A stretch of DNA of 64,000 nt from Phenylobacterium sp. LH3H17 (GCF_024298925.1 NZ_CP101283.1:3415001-3479000); one strand, 5' to 3'. Shown: positions 7,619-15,722, numbered from the stretch's first letter. Made by a program: numbers and translations. Notes: generated by a model not told the origin, from the letters alone.

Positions 7619-8730
7619 CGACCATCGCTCCCCCCGCCTCCGCCGAGGGGCCCAAGGCCATGTCCCGCTTCGAGCGCTTCCTGACGATCTGGGTGGGGCT
7701 TTGCATCGTCGTCGGTGTTGGCCTGGGCCACCTCTTCCCGACGGTCTTCCAGGCGATCGGTTCGGCCGAGGTCGCCAAGGTCAACCTGCCGGTGGCGGTG
7801 CTGATCTGGCTGATGATCATTCCGATGCTGATGAAGGTGGACTTCGGCGCCATGCGCCAGGTCGGCCAGCACTGGCGGGGCATCGGCGTCACCCTATTCG
7901 TCAACTGGGCGGTGAAGCCGTTCTCGATGGCGGCGCTGGGCGCCTTCTTCATCGGCTACCTGTTCCGGCCCTACCTGCCGGCGGGAGAGATCAACAGCTA
8001 CATCGCCGGCCTGATCCTGCTGGCCGCGGCGCCCTGCACGGCCATGGTGTTCGTCTGGAGCAACCTGACGCGAGGCGAGCCCAACTTCACCTTGAGCCAG
8101 GTGGCGGTCAACGACGCCATCATGGTCGTGGCCTTCGCGCCCATCGTCGGCCTGCTGCTGGGGCTGTCGGCGATCACGGTGCCGTGGGAGACTCTCCTGC
8201 TCTCCGTTGGCCTCTACATCATCGTGCCCGTGGTGTTCGCGCAGGTCGTCCGCGGCGCCCTCCTCAAGCGCGGCGGTGAGGCCGAGCTCCAGCGGGTGCT
8301 GGCGCGCATCGGCCCGCTCTCGCTCACCGCCCTGCTGGCGACCCTGGTGCTGCTGTTCGGCTTCCAGGGTGAGCAGATCCTGACGCAGCCGGCGATCATC
8401 GCCATGCTGGCGGTCCCGATCCTGATCCAGGTCTACGCCAACTCGGCGATCGCCTACCTGCTCAACCGCGCGACCGGCGAGGCGCACTGCGTCGCCGGCC
8501 CCTCGGCCCTGATCGGCGCGAGCAACTTCTTCGAGCTCGCGGTGGCGGCGGCCATCAGCCTGTTCGGCTTTTCATCGGGTGCGGCGCTCGCCACCGTCGT
8601 TGGCGTCCTGATCGAAGTGCCCGTGATGCTGACCATCGTCGCGATCGTGAACCGGTCAAAGGGCTGGTACGAACGGGGCGCGGCCGTTCAACGGGTGGCG
8701 GCGCGTTGCGCCCCGCCTGGCACGACGTGA
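7615..8730 (+). CDS. acr3: ACR3-family arsenite efflux transporter
   Basis: This 371-residue membrane protein has about ten hydrophobic segments. The family-defining stretch APCTAMVFVWSNLTRGEP (about residues 140-157) contains the conserved cysteine needed for arsenite transport. FFIGYLFRPYLPAGEINSYI and GASNFFELAVA are further typical ACR3 blocks. It exports arsenite using the proton-motive force. The ATG overlaps the arsC stop (ATGA). Some annotations call the gene arsB, although ArsB is a different family. The C-terminus extends about 30 residues past the last helix. Confidence 0.92.
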   Translation: MTTIAPPASAEGPKAMSRFERFLTIWVGLCIVVGVGLGHLFPTVFQAIGSAEVAKVNLPVAVLIWLMIIPMLMKVDFGAMRQVGQHWRGIGVTLFVNWAVKPFSMAALGAFFIGYLFRPYLPAGEINSYIAGLILLAAAPCTAMVFVWSNLTRGEPNFTLSQVAVNDAIMVVAFAPIVGLLLGLSAITVPWETLLLSVGLYIIVPVVFAQVVRGALLKRGGEAELQRVLARIGPLSLTALLATLVLLFGFQGEQILTQPAIIAMLAVPILIQVYANSAIAYLLNRATGEAHCVAGPSALIGASNFFELAVAAAISLFGFSSGAALATVVGVLIEVPVMLTIVAIVNRSKGWYERGAAVQRVAARCAPPGTT

Positions 8731-8827
8731 GGTCCATGTCCGTGGCCCGATCATCGCCTTCCAAAAGCCGATCCGCGGCGCGTCGCGCAACCGCAAGCCC
8801 ATGACCGCAGAGGCCGGTCAAAGGCCC

Positions 8828-9541
8828 TCACCCGAAGGCGCTACGAGGCCTCGCCACTGCCCGGAGCATGGGCGGATCTGTGTAGTCGAACGCGAAAACC
8901 CAGACCCGGGCGATCAGCGCCGCGAAAGTCCGGATGTCATCAGGCTGAATCTTGTCGGCGTGGCGCGCCACCTGTTGGGCTAATCCGCTGGCCACCAGCG
9001 CCAGCGTTCTTTCCGAACCCTCGACGCCAGCCAGGTCGGCCGCGGCACGCGGGAAGCGCCGAGAGAGCGACTCGATGACGGCCGCGAACCACTCGCGTTT
9101 TCGCCGCTCCGCCAGGCGCGCGAAGTCGGGCGACCGATCGGAAAGCTGTGCGACGGCCAAGACCAGGCCGGCATTGGCATGGCAGAAGGCCAGCCACCGG
9201 GCGAAAAGGTCCGTTAGAGTCTGGTCGGCCGAGCCGCTCCCTATGCAAGGAGTGGGATAGAGGTGGTCAAGGAACGCGGTCAACACTTCGGCGGCGGCGC
9301 TGTGTCGATCCCGGAAGTAGTCGTAGAACGCGGCCTGAGAGACCTGGGCGAGCTCCACGATCTCGGCGACGCGCAGCTCATGGTATCCGCGGCGCGCCAA
9401 CACCGTCGCGATCGCGATCGAAAGCGTTTCGCGGGTGCGAATGCGCTTGCGGGGCGCCGGCGCCTCGGCGTGCCCCTGCGCCCACGCATCGATGAAGCTG
9501 CCTATCGTCGGCATCTCGGCTTGGCCCAGGCTCGCGAGCAT
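8828..9541 (-). CDS. TetR/AcrR-family regulator
   Basis: A protein of 237 residues has an N-terminal helix-turn-helix, RVAEIVELAQVSQAAFYDYF (about residues 57-76), in the standard TetR arrangement, preceded by about 35 residues of linker. The C-terminal ligand-binding half is alpha-helical without a recognisable effector signature. It converges with acr3 (97 bases apart) and its own downstream partner is not obvious; the UrcA gene lies upstream on the same strand. The ATG at 9541 has a weak ribosome-binding site; a second methionine ten residues in (MPTIGSF) is an alternative start. Confidence 0.85.
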   Translation of the reverse strand: MLASLGQAEMPTIGSFIDAWAQGHAEAPAPRKRIRTRETLSIAIATVLARRGYHELRVAEIVELAQVSQAAFYDYFRDRHSAAAEVLTAFLDHLYPTPCIGSGSADQTLTDLFARWLAFCHANAGLVLAVAQLSDRSPDFARLAERRKREWFAAVIESLSRRFPRAAADLAGVEGSERTLALVASGLAQQVARHADKIQPDDIRTFAALIARVWVFAFDYTDPPMLRAVARPRSAFG

Positions 9542-9705
9542 CTCGATGGCTCCTCAACGTCGGAAACAAACCCTAGGCCCGCCTCGCTTGCGTCGCCTTG
9601 AGCGATTTCACCCCGCCGCTTGATAGTGGCGAGAGCGTCGGCAGACTGCCTCAGGTCCGGGTCGGCCGACAGACCGACCCGTCGCGGTCAACGGAACCGC
9701 AGAAG

Positions 9706-10101
9706 CTATTTCGCCGCCAGGAGGGTCAGGGTCGGACCTTCCGCCCGGCGCGCCCCCGACAGGTCGACACCTTTGAGAGCGGCCCGGTAGGTGACCATCG
9801 CCTTCGCCCGTGTGGCCTCGGCGCACCAGGACAGGTCGAAGAAGGTCAGTTCGTCGTTCGTGACAGCGTTGCGGCACACCAGATGGGCCGCGCCGCGGAC
9901 CTCGCGCTTGACGGTCGAGATATCCATGCCGCCCACCTTGAGCGTCACCGAGGTCGGCGCCTTTGCCGTAACATTGACGCCGGAGAGGTCCTGGGCGGCC
10001 GCCGGCGAAGCGGTGGCCAGGGCGATTGCGGCGAGGGATGCCGACAACCAGGCGGACGTCCGCCGAGCGGGGAATTCGAGGTTGAAGATGGTCGCAGGCA
10101 T
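9706..10101 (-). CDS. UrcA family secreted protein
   Basis: This is a 131-residue protein with a signal peptide (hydrophobic stretch around residues 15-37, cleavage likely after ASPAAA). The mature part contains DISTVKREVRGAAHLVCRNA and SWCAEATRAKAM, with two cysteines spaced as in UrcA-family proteins, which are frequent in Caulobacter and sphingomonads and of unknown function. The start at 10101 is preferred to the ATG four codons upstream, because the GGAGG inside ATGGAGGCGACAATG is correctly spaced for the second ATG. It is monocistronic as far as can be seen. Confidence 0.75.
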   Translation of the reverse strand: MPATIFNLEFPARRTSAWLSASLAAIALATASPAAAQDLSGVNVTAKAPTSVTLKVGGMDISTVKREVRGAAHLVCRNAVTNDELTFFDLSWCAEATRAKAMVTYRAALKGVDLSGARRAEGPTLTLLAAK

Positions 10102-10307
10102 TGTCGCCTCCATGAGCTAGGTCGAATTGAACCTAGGCCTGGGCAGGCCCACCGACATTGCCGGCGGTTAAACCGGCGCTTGATTATTGCGCGGTCCCGA
10201 TGCGCAAAAGTGCGACATTCGCGCGCCGCTCTCCTGCGGCCGCCGCAGGCTCGTTCTGCCGGAACACCCCGCACCTGGACTGTCGGGCCACAAGCTCGCC
10301 CTCCTGG

Positions 10308-11768
10308 TCAGGCGACGGCGCCATCCGCAGGGGGGTCGGGCAACACCTTGCCGGGATTCAGCACACCGTTCGGGTCCAGGGCCGCCTTTAGCCGCCGCAT
10401 CAGCGCGATCTCCTCAGGGTTTCGCGAGAGATGCAGATAGGCCTTCTTCTCCAGGCCGATCCCATGTTCGGCGGAGATCGAGCCGGTGCGCGGATCGAGC
10501 GCGCCATAGACGATGGACTCGACCGCCAGCCGGTCCTCGGAAGTCTGGCTGCCGACGCCTGCGATGAGATGGAGATTGCCGTCGCCGATATGTCCGAAGA
10601 CAGCGAGGGTGGCTTTCGCCGCCCAGCGGTCCTTGAGCGCCGTTTGGACCTGCTGCACATAGGCGCTCATCTCGCCGATCGGCAGGCTGACATCGAAGGT
10701 GAAGATCGGCCAGTTGCGCGCAGTCTGGCGGACGTCGTCGCGCAGGGCCCACATGGCGTCGCGTTCGGACTGGTTCTTGGCCACCACCGCGTCGGCGATC
10801 TCGCCGGCTTCAGCCGCCGCCGAGAGCGCCGCCTCGAAGCGGGTGGTGTCGCCCAGCGGGTCGCCCCCAAGGCTTTCGACCAGCACATAGTAGGGAAAGC
10901 CGGCGGGCAGCGGCGCCCGGCCCAGGGCCGGCGGGGTCGTCACCAGGTGGTAGAAGTCGGCCCACATCGCCTCGAACGCCGAGAGCGTCCCGCCCAGGGC
11001 CGCCTCCATTCGCCGCAAGAAGCGCGTCATCTGCTCGAAGCGGTCAAAGGCGACGAGGGCCGTGTCCTGCGTGGCAGGTCGGGGCCGCAGGCGCAGGACG
11101 GCGCGGGTGACGACCCCCAAGGTTCCCTCGGACCCGATGAAGAGCTGCTTCACATCGTAGCCGGCGTTGTTCTTGATCAAGCTGTTGAGACTGGAGACGA
11201 TGGTTCCGTCGGCCAGGACCACCTCCAGCCCAAGGACCAGGTCGCGCGTCATGCCGAAACGGATGACGCGGTTGCCGCCGGCGTTGGTGGCGATAACCCC
11301 GCCGATGGTCGCCGAGCCGCGCGATCCGAGGTCGATGGCGAGCATGAGGCTCTGCGCCTCGGCGGCGTCGCAGGCGGTCTGGAGGATGCAGCCAGCCTGG
11401 ACAGTCAGGGTTTGTTCCACCGGATCGATAGCCTCGATCCGGTTCATCCGCTCAAGCGAGAGCGCCATGGCTGCGTCGGCCACCGCGCCGTGCACGAGGC
11501 CGGTCCCGCCGCCCCAGGGCACGATCGAAATGCCCGCTCGGCTGGCGGAGCGCAGGATCAGCGCAACCTCCTCAGGCGAGGAGGGGCGCAGGATGGCGTA
11601 AGGGGCGCCCAGCCGCGGCCCGGCGGCTTCGACCCGCTCAGCGACCTCGGGACCGACAAGCACGGCGCCGGCGCCCAGGCGCGCGGTCAAGTCGGCGAGC
11701 AAGGCCTCCAGACCTGGCGGCGGCGCCGCGCCGATCGACCGGTCATCGCCTGAGTCCGCCTTTGTCAC
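10308..11768 (-). CDS. FAD-linked oxidase, D-lactate/glycolate dehydrogenase (GlcD-like)
   Basis: A protein of 486 residues belongs to the FAD-binding type 4 (PCMH) family. The N-terminal half has PWGGGTGLVHGAV and GGVIATNAGGNRVIRFGMTRD, the typical flavin-binding loops, and the C-terminal half ends with SAEHGIGLEKKAYL, the catalytic-domain signature of D-2-hydroxyacid dehydrogenases. It oxidises a D-2-hydroxy acid and passes electrons to quinone or cytochrome c. The GTG start overlaps the stop of the SRPBCC gene (GTGA), so the two are co-translated. The downstream intergenic stretch holds an imperfect GCCGG/CCGGC inverted repeat around 10160-10178. Confidence 0.85.
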   Translation of the reverse strand: MTKADSGDDRSIGAAPPPGLEALLADLTARLGAGAVLVGPEVAERVEAAGPRLGAPYAILRPSSPEEVALILRSASRAGISIVPWGGGTGLVHGAVADAAMALSLERMNRIEAIDPVEQTLTVQAGCILQTACDAAEAQSLMLAIDLGSRGSATIGGVIATNAGGNRVIRFGMTRDLVLGLEVVLADGTIVSSLNSLIKNNAGYDVKQLFIGSEGTLGVVTRAVLRLRPRPATQDTALVAFDRFEQMTRFLRRMEAALGGTLSAFEAMWADFYHLVTTPPALGRAPLPAGFPYYVLVESLGGDPLGDTTRFEAALSAAAEAGEIADAVVAKNQSERDAMWALRDDVRQTARNWPIFTFDVSLPIGEMSAYVQQVQTALKDRWAAKATLAVFGHIGDGNLHLIAGVGSQTSEDRLAVESIVYGALDPRTGSISAEHGIGLEKKAYLHLSRNPEEIALMRRLKAALDPNGVLNPGKVLPDPPADGAVA

Positions 11769-12322
11769 GGGCGAGCCCGAGCCGGGTCGGTCGTCGCACG
11801 CCGTCCCGTGACAGCCGGTTGGTCGGCGAGCAGGGCCCCATATTGTTCGCGATAGGCCTGGAAATCGGTGAACGGGAATCGGATCGGAACGCCTTCGAGG
11901 GCGGCCGCCAGCATATCCAGGTGGGCCTCCCATCCTGCGCTCGACCTGGCGGCGTCATCCTCCAACGGGACCCGAAGCGTCAGGTCCAGGCGGGTGCGAT
12001 CGGCTTGGAGCGGCTTAAGGACCCATCGCAGGGGCCGTTCAGGCTGCAACGGTCCGCTCCACGAATATTCGAGCAGGTCGCCAGGGTGATAGGCGGTGAC
12101 CACGCTGTCGATTACCACGCCGCTGTCGCCGAAGTCGAGCCGCACCCGGCCACCAGGTCGCAGTTCCAGCGTTCCGGGCGCAAGCCACAGCGGAAGGCGA
12201 TCGGGCGCCGTAATCATCTGCCAGACACGCTCGGCGGGGTGGTCGAACTCGCACGAGAACCGGGTCTCGACGTAGCCGTCGGAACCCGGCGTCGGCGCTG
12301 GGCGGGTTTCGGTATCGAACAT
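11765..12322 (-). CDS. SRPBCC (AHSA1-like) domain protein
   Basis: This 185-residue protein has the START/Bet v1-like pattern of the AHSA1 group: FDHPAERVWQMITAPDRLPL, a strand-rich middle (GGRVRLDFGDSGVV), and a C-terminal helix (WEAHLDMLAAALEG). Such proteins bind hydrophobic ligands or act as cochaperone-like factors; no enzymatic role can be stated. It overlaps the following FAD-linked oxidase gene by GTGA and so is probably a functional partner. An AAAGGA ribosome-binding site precedes the ATG by nine bases. It lies 128 bases downstream of the carbonic anhydrase gene and may be in the same transcript. Confidence 0.75.
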   Translation of the reverse strand: MFDTETRPAPTPGSDGYVETRFSCEFDHPAERVWQMITAPDRLPLWLAPGTLELRPGGRVRLDFGDSGVVIDSVVTAYHPGDLLEYSWSGPLQPERPLRWVLKPLQADRTRLDLTLRVPLEDDAARSSAGWEAHLDMLAAALEGVPIRFPFTDFQAYREQYGALLADQPAVTGRRATTDPARARP

Positions 12323-12450
12323 GGCCGGTCATCCTTTCGACAGTCGGCAAATTTCCTGACGTCGGCGCGTCACCCATCTGGAGCCAAGCCGGCCGAGAGC
12401 CGCCAAGGGCGCCCGGCGTCCCCGGTCAGGATCGGCACTGCGAGGGGGCG

Positions 12451-13110
12451 TCATGGCGCGCGCCGTTTCCGGACGCGCCCGCGGGGCACGCCGGCGCCCA
12501 GCAGGGCCGCGGCGTCGCGGGGCCCATGGACCGATGTCTCGAGGTCGCGCAACAAGCCATCCTGGATGGAATAGATCCAGCCATGCACCGATAGCGCCTG
12601 ACCCCGGCGCCAGGCGTCCTGCACGAATGGATTGGCCGCGACGTCGGCCACTTGAGCCAGGACGTTGCGCTCGCACAGGTCATTGACCCGCGCATCCATG
12701 TCGAGGATCGCGTCGAGTTCGCGGGCGTGCCGCCAGGACAGCGAACGCACCGGCTGGAGCCAGTGGTCGATCAGGCCATGACGTTCGCCCGACAGCGCAG
12801 CGCGCACCCCGCCGCAACCATAGTGGCCGCAGACGATCACGTGTTTGACCCCGAGAACCTCCACGGCGAACTGCAGGACCGAGAGGAAATTGGCGTCCTG
12901 GGGCGGGGCGAGGTTGGCGACGTTGCGGTGAACAAACAGCTCGCCGGGATCCAGCCCGACGATCTCGTTGGCCGGCACGCGGCTGTCGGAACACCCGATC
13001 CAGAGATATTCCGGGGATTGCTGGGCGGCGAGGCGGCGAAAGTACTCCGGATCGCCTCGAGACTTGGCGGCCGCCCAGCGCAGGTTCGCCTCGAACAGGT
13101 CGGCGATCAA
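12451..13110 (-). CDS. beta-class carbonic anhydrase
   Basis: A 219-residue protein carries all catalytic signatures of beta carbonic anhydrases: CSDSRVPA (zinc ligand Cys40, Asp42-Arg44 dyad), HRNVAN, and CGHYGCGG with zinc ligands His96 and Cys99. It interconverts CO2 and bicarbonate in the cytoplasm. The start is a TTG at 13110 that overlaps the hemerythrin stop as TTGA, with GAGG about ten bases upstream, so expression depends on the hemerythrin gene. That coupling places it under the FNR-type box at 13782-13795. Confidence 0.9.
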   Translation of the reverse strand: MIADLFEANLRWAAAKSRGDPEYFRRLAAQQSPEYLWIGCSDSRVPANEIVGLDPGELFVHRNVANLAPPQDANFLSVLQFAVEVLGVKHVIVCGHYGCGGVRAALSGERHGLIDHWLQPVRSLSWRHARELDAILDMDARVNDLCERNVLAQVADVAANPFVQDAWRRGQALSVHGWIYSIQDGLLRDLETSVHGPRDAAALLGAGVPRGRVRKRRAP

Positions 13111-13661
13111 GCTGGAGCATCCTCGATATACTGCCCGCGCCGAGCAGCCAGGCGCCGGCTCATCGCGTGGAGGTCTTCGACCGAGAGCCTCAACCTTGCG
13201 ATCGGCAGGATCACGGCGTTTTCCATGGCGAGGTGATGACGTTCCTGACTGGCGAACGCCCTGAGCGTCTTTTGCTTGGCCGGATCGAGGCCGGGCGCCG
13301 AGCGTTCCTCGAGGCAGGCCTCCAGCAGACCGCGCACCTGTCGCGCCTGGTCGACATCGGCCTTGTGCTCCGCCGACAGCACGCCCAGAACCTGCTCGAG
13401 CTCATCCTCGGGCAGGGCGCGGCGGCGCAGGAGCGGGAACAGATCCTCCTCCTCGTCGATGACATGCAGCGGCAGGTCGAACCGCAGAAAGTCGACGATC
13501 CTGGCGACGCGCTGAGGGTCATGGACGCTGGCGTCGGCCACGTCGTCGATCATCTGGCAGAGCTGGCGGTGACGGAAATGTTCGGCGAAGAACCAGTCAA
13601 GCGGCTCCCTCAGCAGTGCCAGTGGGATGTCCTCGATTTCAGCGCAGTCGGTGGATTTCAT
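13107..13661 (-). CDS. hemerythrin HHE-domain protein
   Basis: This 184-residue helical protein shows the di-iron ligand spacing of hemerythrin-like domains: histidines in FAEHFRHRQL, LHVIDEEEDLFPLL, SAEHKADV and QERHHLAMENAVILPIA. Proteins of this type bind oxygen or NO, or protect metal centres. It is the first gene of a unit with carbonic anhydrase (TTGA overlap). A TTGAC-N4-ATCAA box lies about 120 bases upstream of the start, which suggests induction at low oxygen or by nitrosative stress. AGGAAG precedes the ATG by six bases. Confidence 0.8.
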   Translation of the reverse strand: MKSTDCAEIEDIPLALLREPLDWFFAEHFRHRQLCQMIDDVADASVHDPQRVARIVDFLRFDLPLHVIDEEEDLFPLLRRRALPEDELEQVLGVLSAEHKADVDQARQVRGLLEACLEERSAPGLDPAKQKTLRAFASQERHHLAMENAVILPIARLRLSVEDLHAMSRRLAARRGQYIEDAPA

Positions 13662-13781
13662 CGAAGACTTCCTGCCCTAGGCATCAATCCTTCGGTTCGA
13701 AGGTGATCCACTTGCCGCGTTCGGCGGAGGCCGACAACGGCGCTTCCAGGCGGTTAATGCGGCCATATGGATGGGCGGGGT

Positions 13782-13795
13782 TTGACCAACATCAA
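13782..13795. promoter_or_regulatory. FNR/FixK-type box 1 (TTGAC-CAAC-ATCAA)
   Basis: The 14-mer TTGACCAACATCAA fits the TTGAY-N4-RTCAA anaerobox exactly. It is closest to the hemerythrin gene, with its centre about 127 bases upstream of that start codon, and would suit a class II or class I activator site depending on the transcription start. Confidence 0.7.
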
Positions 13796-13895
13796 ACAAT
13801 GGGAAGTCTTTGGTCGTTAGATTACGCTATGGTTGCCTCAGTTTGACAAATTCCGACGAAAAACATGCCATGATTACTGAATGCACCCTCGCCGA

Positions 13896-13909
13896 TTGAC
13901 TGATATCAA
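13896..13909. promoter_or_regulatory. FNR/FixK-type box 2 (TTGAC-TGAT-ATCAA)
   Basis: The 14-mer TTGACTGATATCAA fits TTGAY-N4-RTCAA exactly. Its centre is about 105 bases upstream of the CRP/FNR start codon. Together with box 3 it suggests autoregulation or control by a second FNR-type regulator. Confidence 0.7.
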
Positions 13910-13942
13910 CTGAGCGCATGCCTCCGATGCGCGATCCGGGGC

Positions 13943-13956
13943 TTGATCCATGTCAA
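13943..13956. promoter_or_regulatory. FNR/FixK-type box 3 (TTGAT-CCAT-GTCAA)
   Basis: The 14-mer TTGATCCATGTCAA fits the TTGAY-N4-RTCAA consensus. It is centred about 58 bases before the CRP/FNR start codon, so it could overlap the promoter or leader and serve as an activator or negative-feedback site. Confidence 0.68.
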
Positions 13957-14007
13957 GGTGTTCATCGCCGCCAGTTTCGAGATAGGCGGTTCAATGGGGA
14001 ACGCCAC

Positions 14008-14778
14008 ATGCCGATGAAGTCAGCGGACTTGGAGCGCGTCCGCGCCCTTCCCCTCTTCGCTGGAGCCTCGGAAGACACCTTCCGCACAGTGACGGCGGGC
14101 GCGTTCCTGCATCGATTTCCCGCCGGCACGACCCTGTTGATGGAGGGCGACCCCGTCGACTTCCTCTATGTCCTGCTTGACGGGATCGTCGAGCTGGAGG
14201 GCACCTGGAACGACAAGGAGACGATCCTGGCCGTGCTTCGTCCGGTCTCGACCTTCATCCTGGCCGCCGTCGTCCTGGACGCGGAGGCGCTGATGAGCGC
14301 GCGCACCATCGAGCGCTCCGACATCCTGATGTTGTCCGGGGAAGCATTGCGCGGCGCCATGAGCAGCGACGCACGCTTCTCGTTCGACGTCGCCCAGGAG
14401 GTCGCCGGCTGCTACCGCGGCCTGGTTCGCGCCATCAAGAACCAGAAGCTTCGCGGCGGCGCCGAGCGGTTGGCGAACTACCTCATCACCCAGCAGGTGC
14501 GTCAGGGTGGCGGGGAGACCGTGACCCTCCCTCACGAAAAGCGCGTCTTGGCCTCGCTTCTCGGCATGACCCCGGAGAACCTGTCGCGCGCCTTCGCGGG
14601 CCTCGCCGACTACGGCGTCGTGGTGAACGGACCACAGGTGAGTTTGACACGGCCCGTGGTCCTGAACCGCCTGGCCAAGCCGACCCCCCTAATCGACAAT
14701 CACATGCCCCCGAGCGAGACGGCGATCGGCAAGGCCGAGCGCGAACGCTGGCGGGCGCCTGGGTCCTCTTCTCTCTGA
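14008..14778 (+). CDS. CRP/FNR-family transcriptional regulator without Fe-S cysteines
   Basis: This protein of 256 residues has an N-terminal cyclic-nucleotide-binding fold (FPAGTTLLMEGDPVDFLYVL) and a C-terminal winged helix with LGMTPENLSRAFAGLADYG. The E-x-x-S-R in ENLSR is the FNR-type recognition pattern that reads TTGAT half-sites. There is no N-terminal cysteine cluster; the only obvious cysteine is in AGCYRG, so oxygen sensing through a 4Fe-4S cluster is unlikely. DNR/NnrR-type (haem, NO) or FixK-like control is more plausible. The start at 14008 has GGGGA seven bases upstream; an earlier in-frame ATG at 13918 lies among the FNR boxes and is not used. Confidence 0.82.
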   Translation: MPMKSADLERVRALPLFAGASEDTFRTVTAGAFLHRFPAGTTLLMEGDPVDFLYVLLDGIVELEGTWNDKETILAVLRPVSTFILAAVVLDAEALMSARTIERSDILMLSGEALRGAMSSDARFSFDVAQEVAGCYRGLVRAIKNQKLRGGAERLANYLITQQVRQGGGETVTLPHEKRVLASLLGMTPENLSRAFAGLADYGVVVNGPQVSLTRPVVLNRLAKPTPLIDNHMPPSETAIGKAERERWRAPGSSSL

Positions 14779-14832
14779 TAATCCGCCGCGCCGTCTGGCG
14801 CTCGCAGGTCGCGAAATCTGTGGGCTTCCCGC

Positions 14833-14846
14833 TTGCCTGACATCAA
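14833..14846. promoter_or_regulatory. FNR/FixK-type box 4 (TTGCC-TGAC-ATCAA)
   Basis: TTGCCTGACATCAA differs from TTGAY-N4-RTCAA by one base in the left half-site; CTTG and CAAG extend the symmetry outward. It is centred about 73 bases upstream of the RIC-like gene. Confidence 0.5.
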
Positions 14847-14912
14847 GCGGGGCGGGCGCCGACCTCAAGGCGTCTACGCCCCGCGTCGCCTAGGATACGG
14901 GGCAAAGGATCG

Positions 14913-15506
14913 ATGATCATGACCCCAGAGTTCCGCTTGCTCGATCGCGAGTTCGCCCGACGGAATCCTCCCCTCGTCGGGACGCGACGGGCCGTCACCG
15001 CCGCCGAAGCGCTTGAGGATGACCTGGCCCAATCTCGCCCGACCGATCCGGATAGCCCCGAGAGGGTTGGGGCGATGATCGATCACATCCTGCTGCGCTA
15101 CCATGCCGTCGGCCTGCGGGAATTCGCCCAAGCCATCGACCTCGCGCGGAAGGTTGAACGGGTGCATGCGGGCGATCCGGATTGCCCGCACGGCTTGGCC
15201 GATCATCTGGCCATCATGGCCGACGAACTGGCTGGGCATCAACGAAAGGAAGAGGCCGTCCTCTTCCCGATGATGCGCGCGGGCGGCGACCCCAGGATCG
15301 GATTGCCGATCGCGCGCATGTGGGCCGAGCACGACGACGTGGAAGACCAGCTCATCCGGTTGGCGGCGCTCACTGGGTTCTATACCGCGCCCCAGGCCGC
15401 CTGCCGGACCTGGCGGACCCTGTGCGACGCCTGCCGAAAGCTCGACGACGATCTCCGCGAGCACATGCGGCTGGAGAACGACGTCCTTTTCGCCCACTTC
15501 CTCTGA
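14913..15506 (+). CDS. RIC/YtfE-like di-iron hemerythrin protein
   Basis: This 197-residue protein has a four-helix di-iron pattern close to the repair-of-iron-centres (YtfE/ScdA/DnrN) family: DHILLRYHAVGLREF, DELAGHQRKEEAVLFPMM, MWAEHDDVEDQL and REHMRLENDVLFAHF supply the His/Glu ligands. The N-terminal ScdA domain with its cysteine motif is absent; only about 50 residues of unclear fold precede the di-iron domain. Such proteins repair Fe-S clusters or handle NO. AAGGA precedes both ATG 14913 (three bases) and ATG 14919 (nine bases), so the later start is equally possible. An FNR-type box lies upstream. Confidence 0.78.
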   Translation: MIMTPEFRLLDREFARRNPPLVGTRRAVTAAEALEDDLAQSRPTDPDSPERVGAMIDHILLRYHAVGLREFAQAIDLARKVERVHAGDPDCPHGLADHLAIMADELAGHQRKEEAVLFPMMRAGGDPRIGLPIARMWAEHDDVEDQLIRLAALTGFYTAPQAACRTWRTLCDACRKLDDDLREHMRLENDVLFAHFL

Positions 15507-15533
15507 GCAACCGGGGAGGCCTCAGAGCGAGGA

Positions 15534-15572
15534 GGGAAGCTGGTCAGAGGCGCGCACCTCGACCAGCTTCCC
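15534..15572. terminator. 39-base hairpin after the RIC-like gene
   Basis: GGGAAGCTGGTC (15534-15545) and GACCAGCTTCCC (15561-15572) form a perfect 12-bp stem, and GAGG/CCTC extend it inside after one bulged A, leaving a six-base loop. No T-run follows, so it is either a terminator of the GC-rich alphaproteobacterial kind or a transcript-stabilising stem between the RIC gene and the ubiT promoter. Confidence 0.55.
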
Positions 15573-15613
15573 GATCGCGCGAACCGGCGGCGTCGCGTGG
15601 CCACGATTCGGCT

Positions 15614-15627
15614 TTGACAAACATCAT
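15614..15627. promoter_or_regulatory. FNR/FixK-type box 5 (TTGAC-AAAC-ATCAT)
   Basis: TTGACAAACATCAT matches the anaerobox except for the last base. It lies about 100 bases upstream of the ubiT start chosen here and is followed by a second TTGAC half-site at 15636. It probably drives ubiTUV. Confidence 0.55.
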
Positions 15628-15722
15628 GCTCCGGTTTGACCGAGATGGCGGGGCGAGGCGGCGCCAAGCCCTTTTCCTTGCGCCCTCCCCGGCCGAAAGC
15701 TCCCGGAGAACGGAGGCCCGCC

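Larger units (their letters stand above)
13662..14007. promoter_or_regulatory. divergent regulatory region with three FNR-type boxes
   Basis: This 346-base intergenic stretch separates the hemerythrin operon from the CRP/FNR gene and is markedly more AT-rich than its flanks. It holds three palindromes of the FNR/FixK type, listed separately, and an incomplete fourth half-site (TTGACAAATTCCGA at 13843-13856). I see no convincing small gene in it. Confidence 0.6.

Noticed and set aside
13843-13856. Fourth FNR-like box TTGACAAATTCCGA
   Set aside because: The right half-site does not fit RTCAA; kept only as a half-site.
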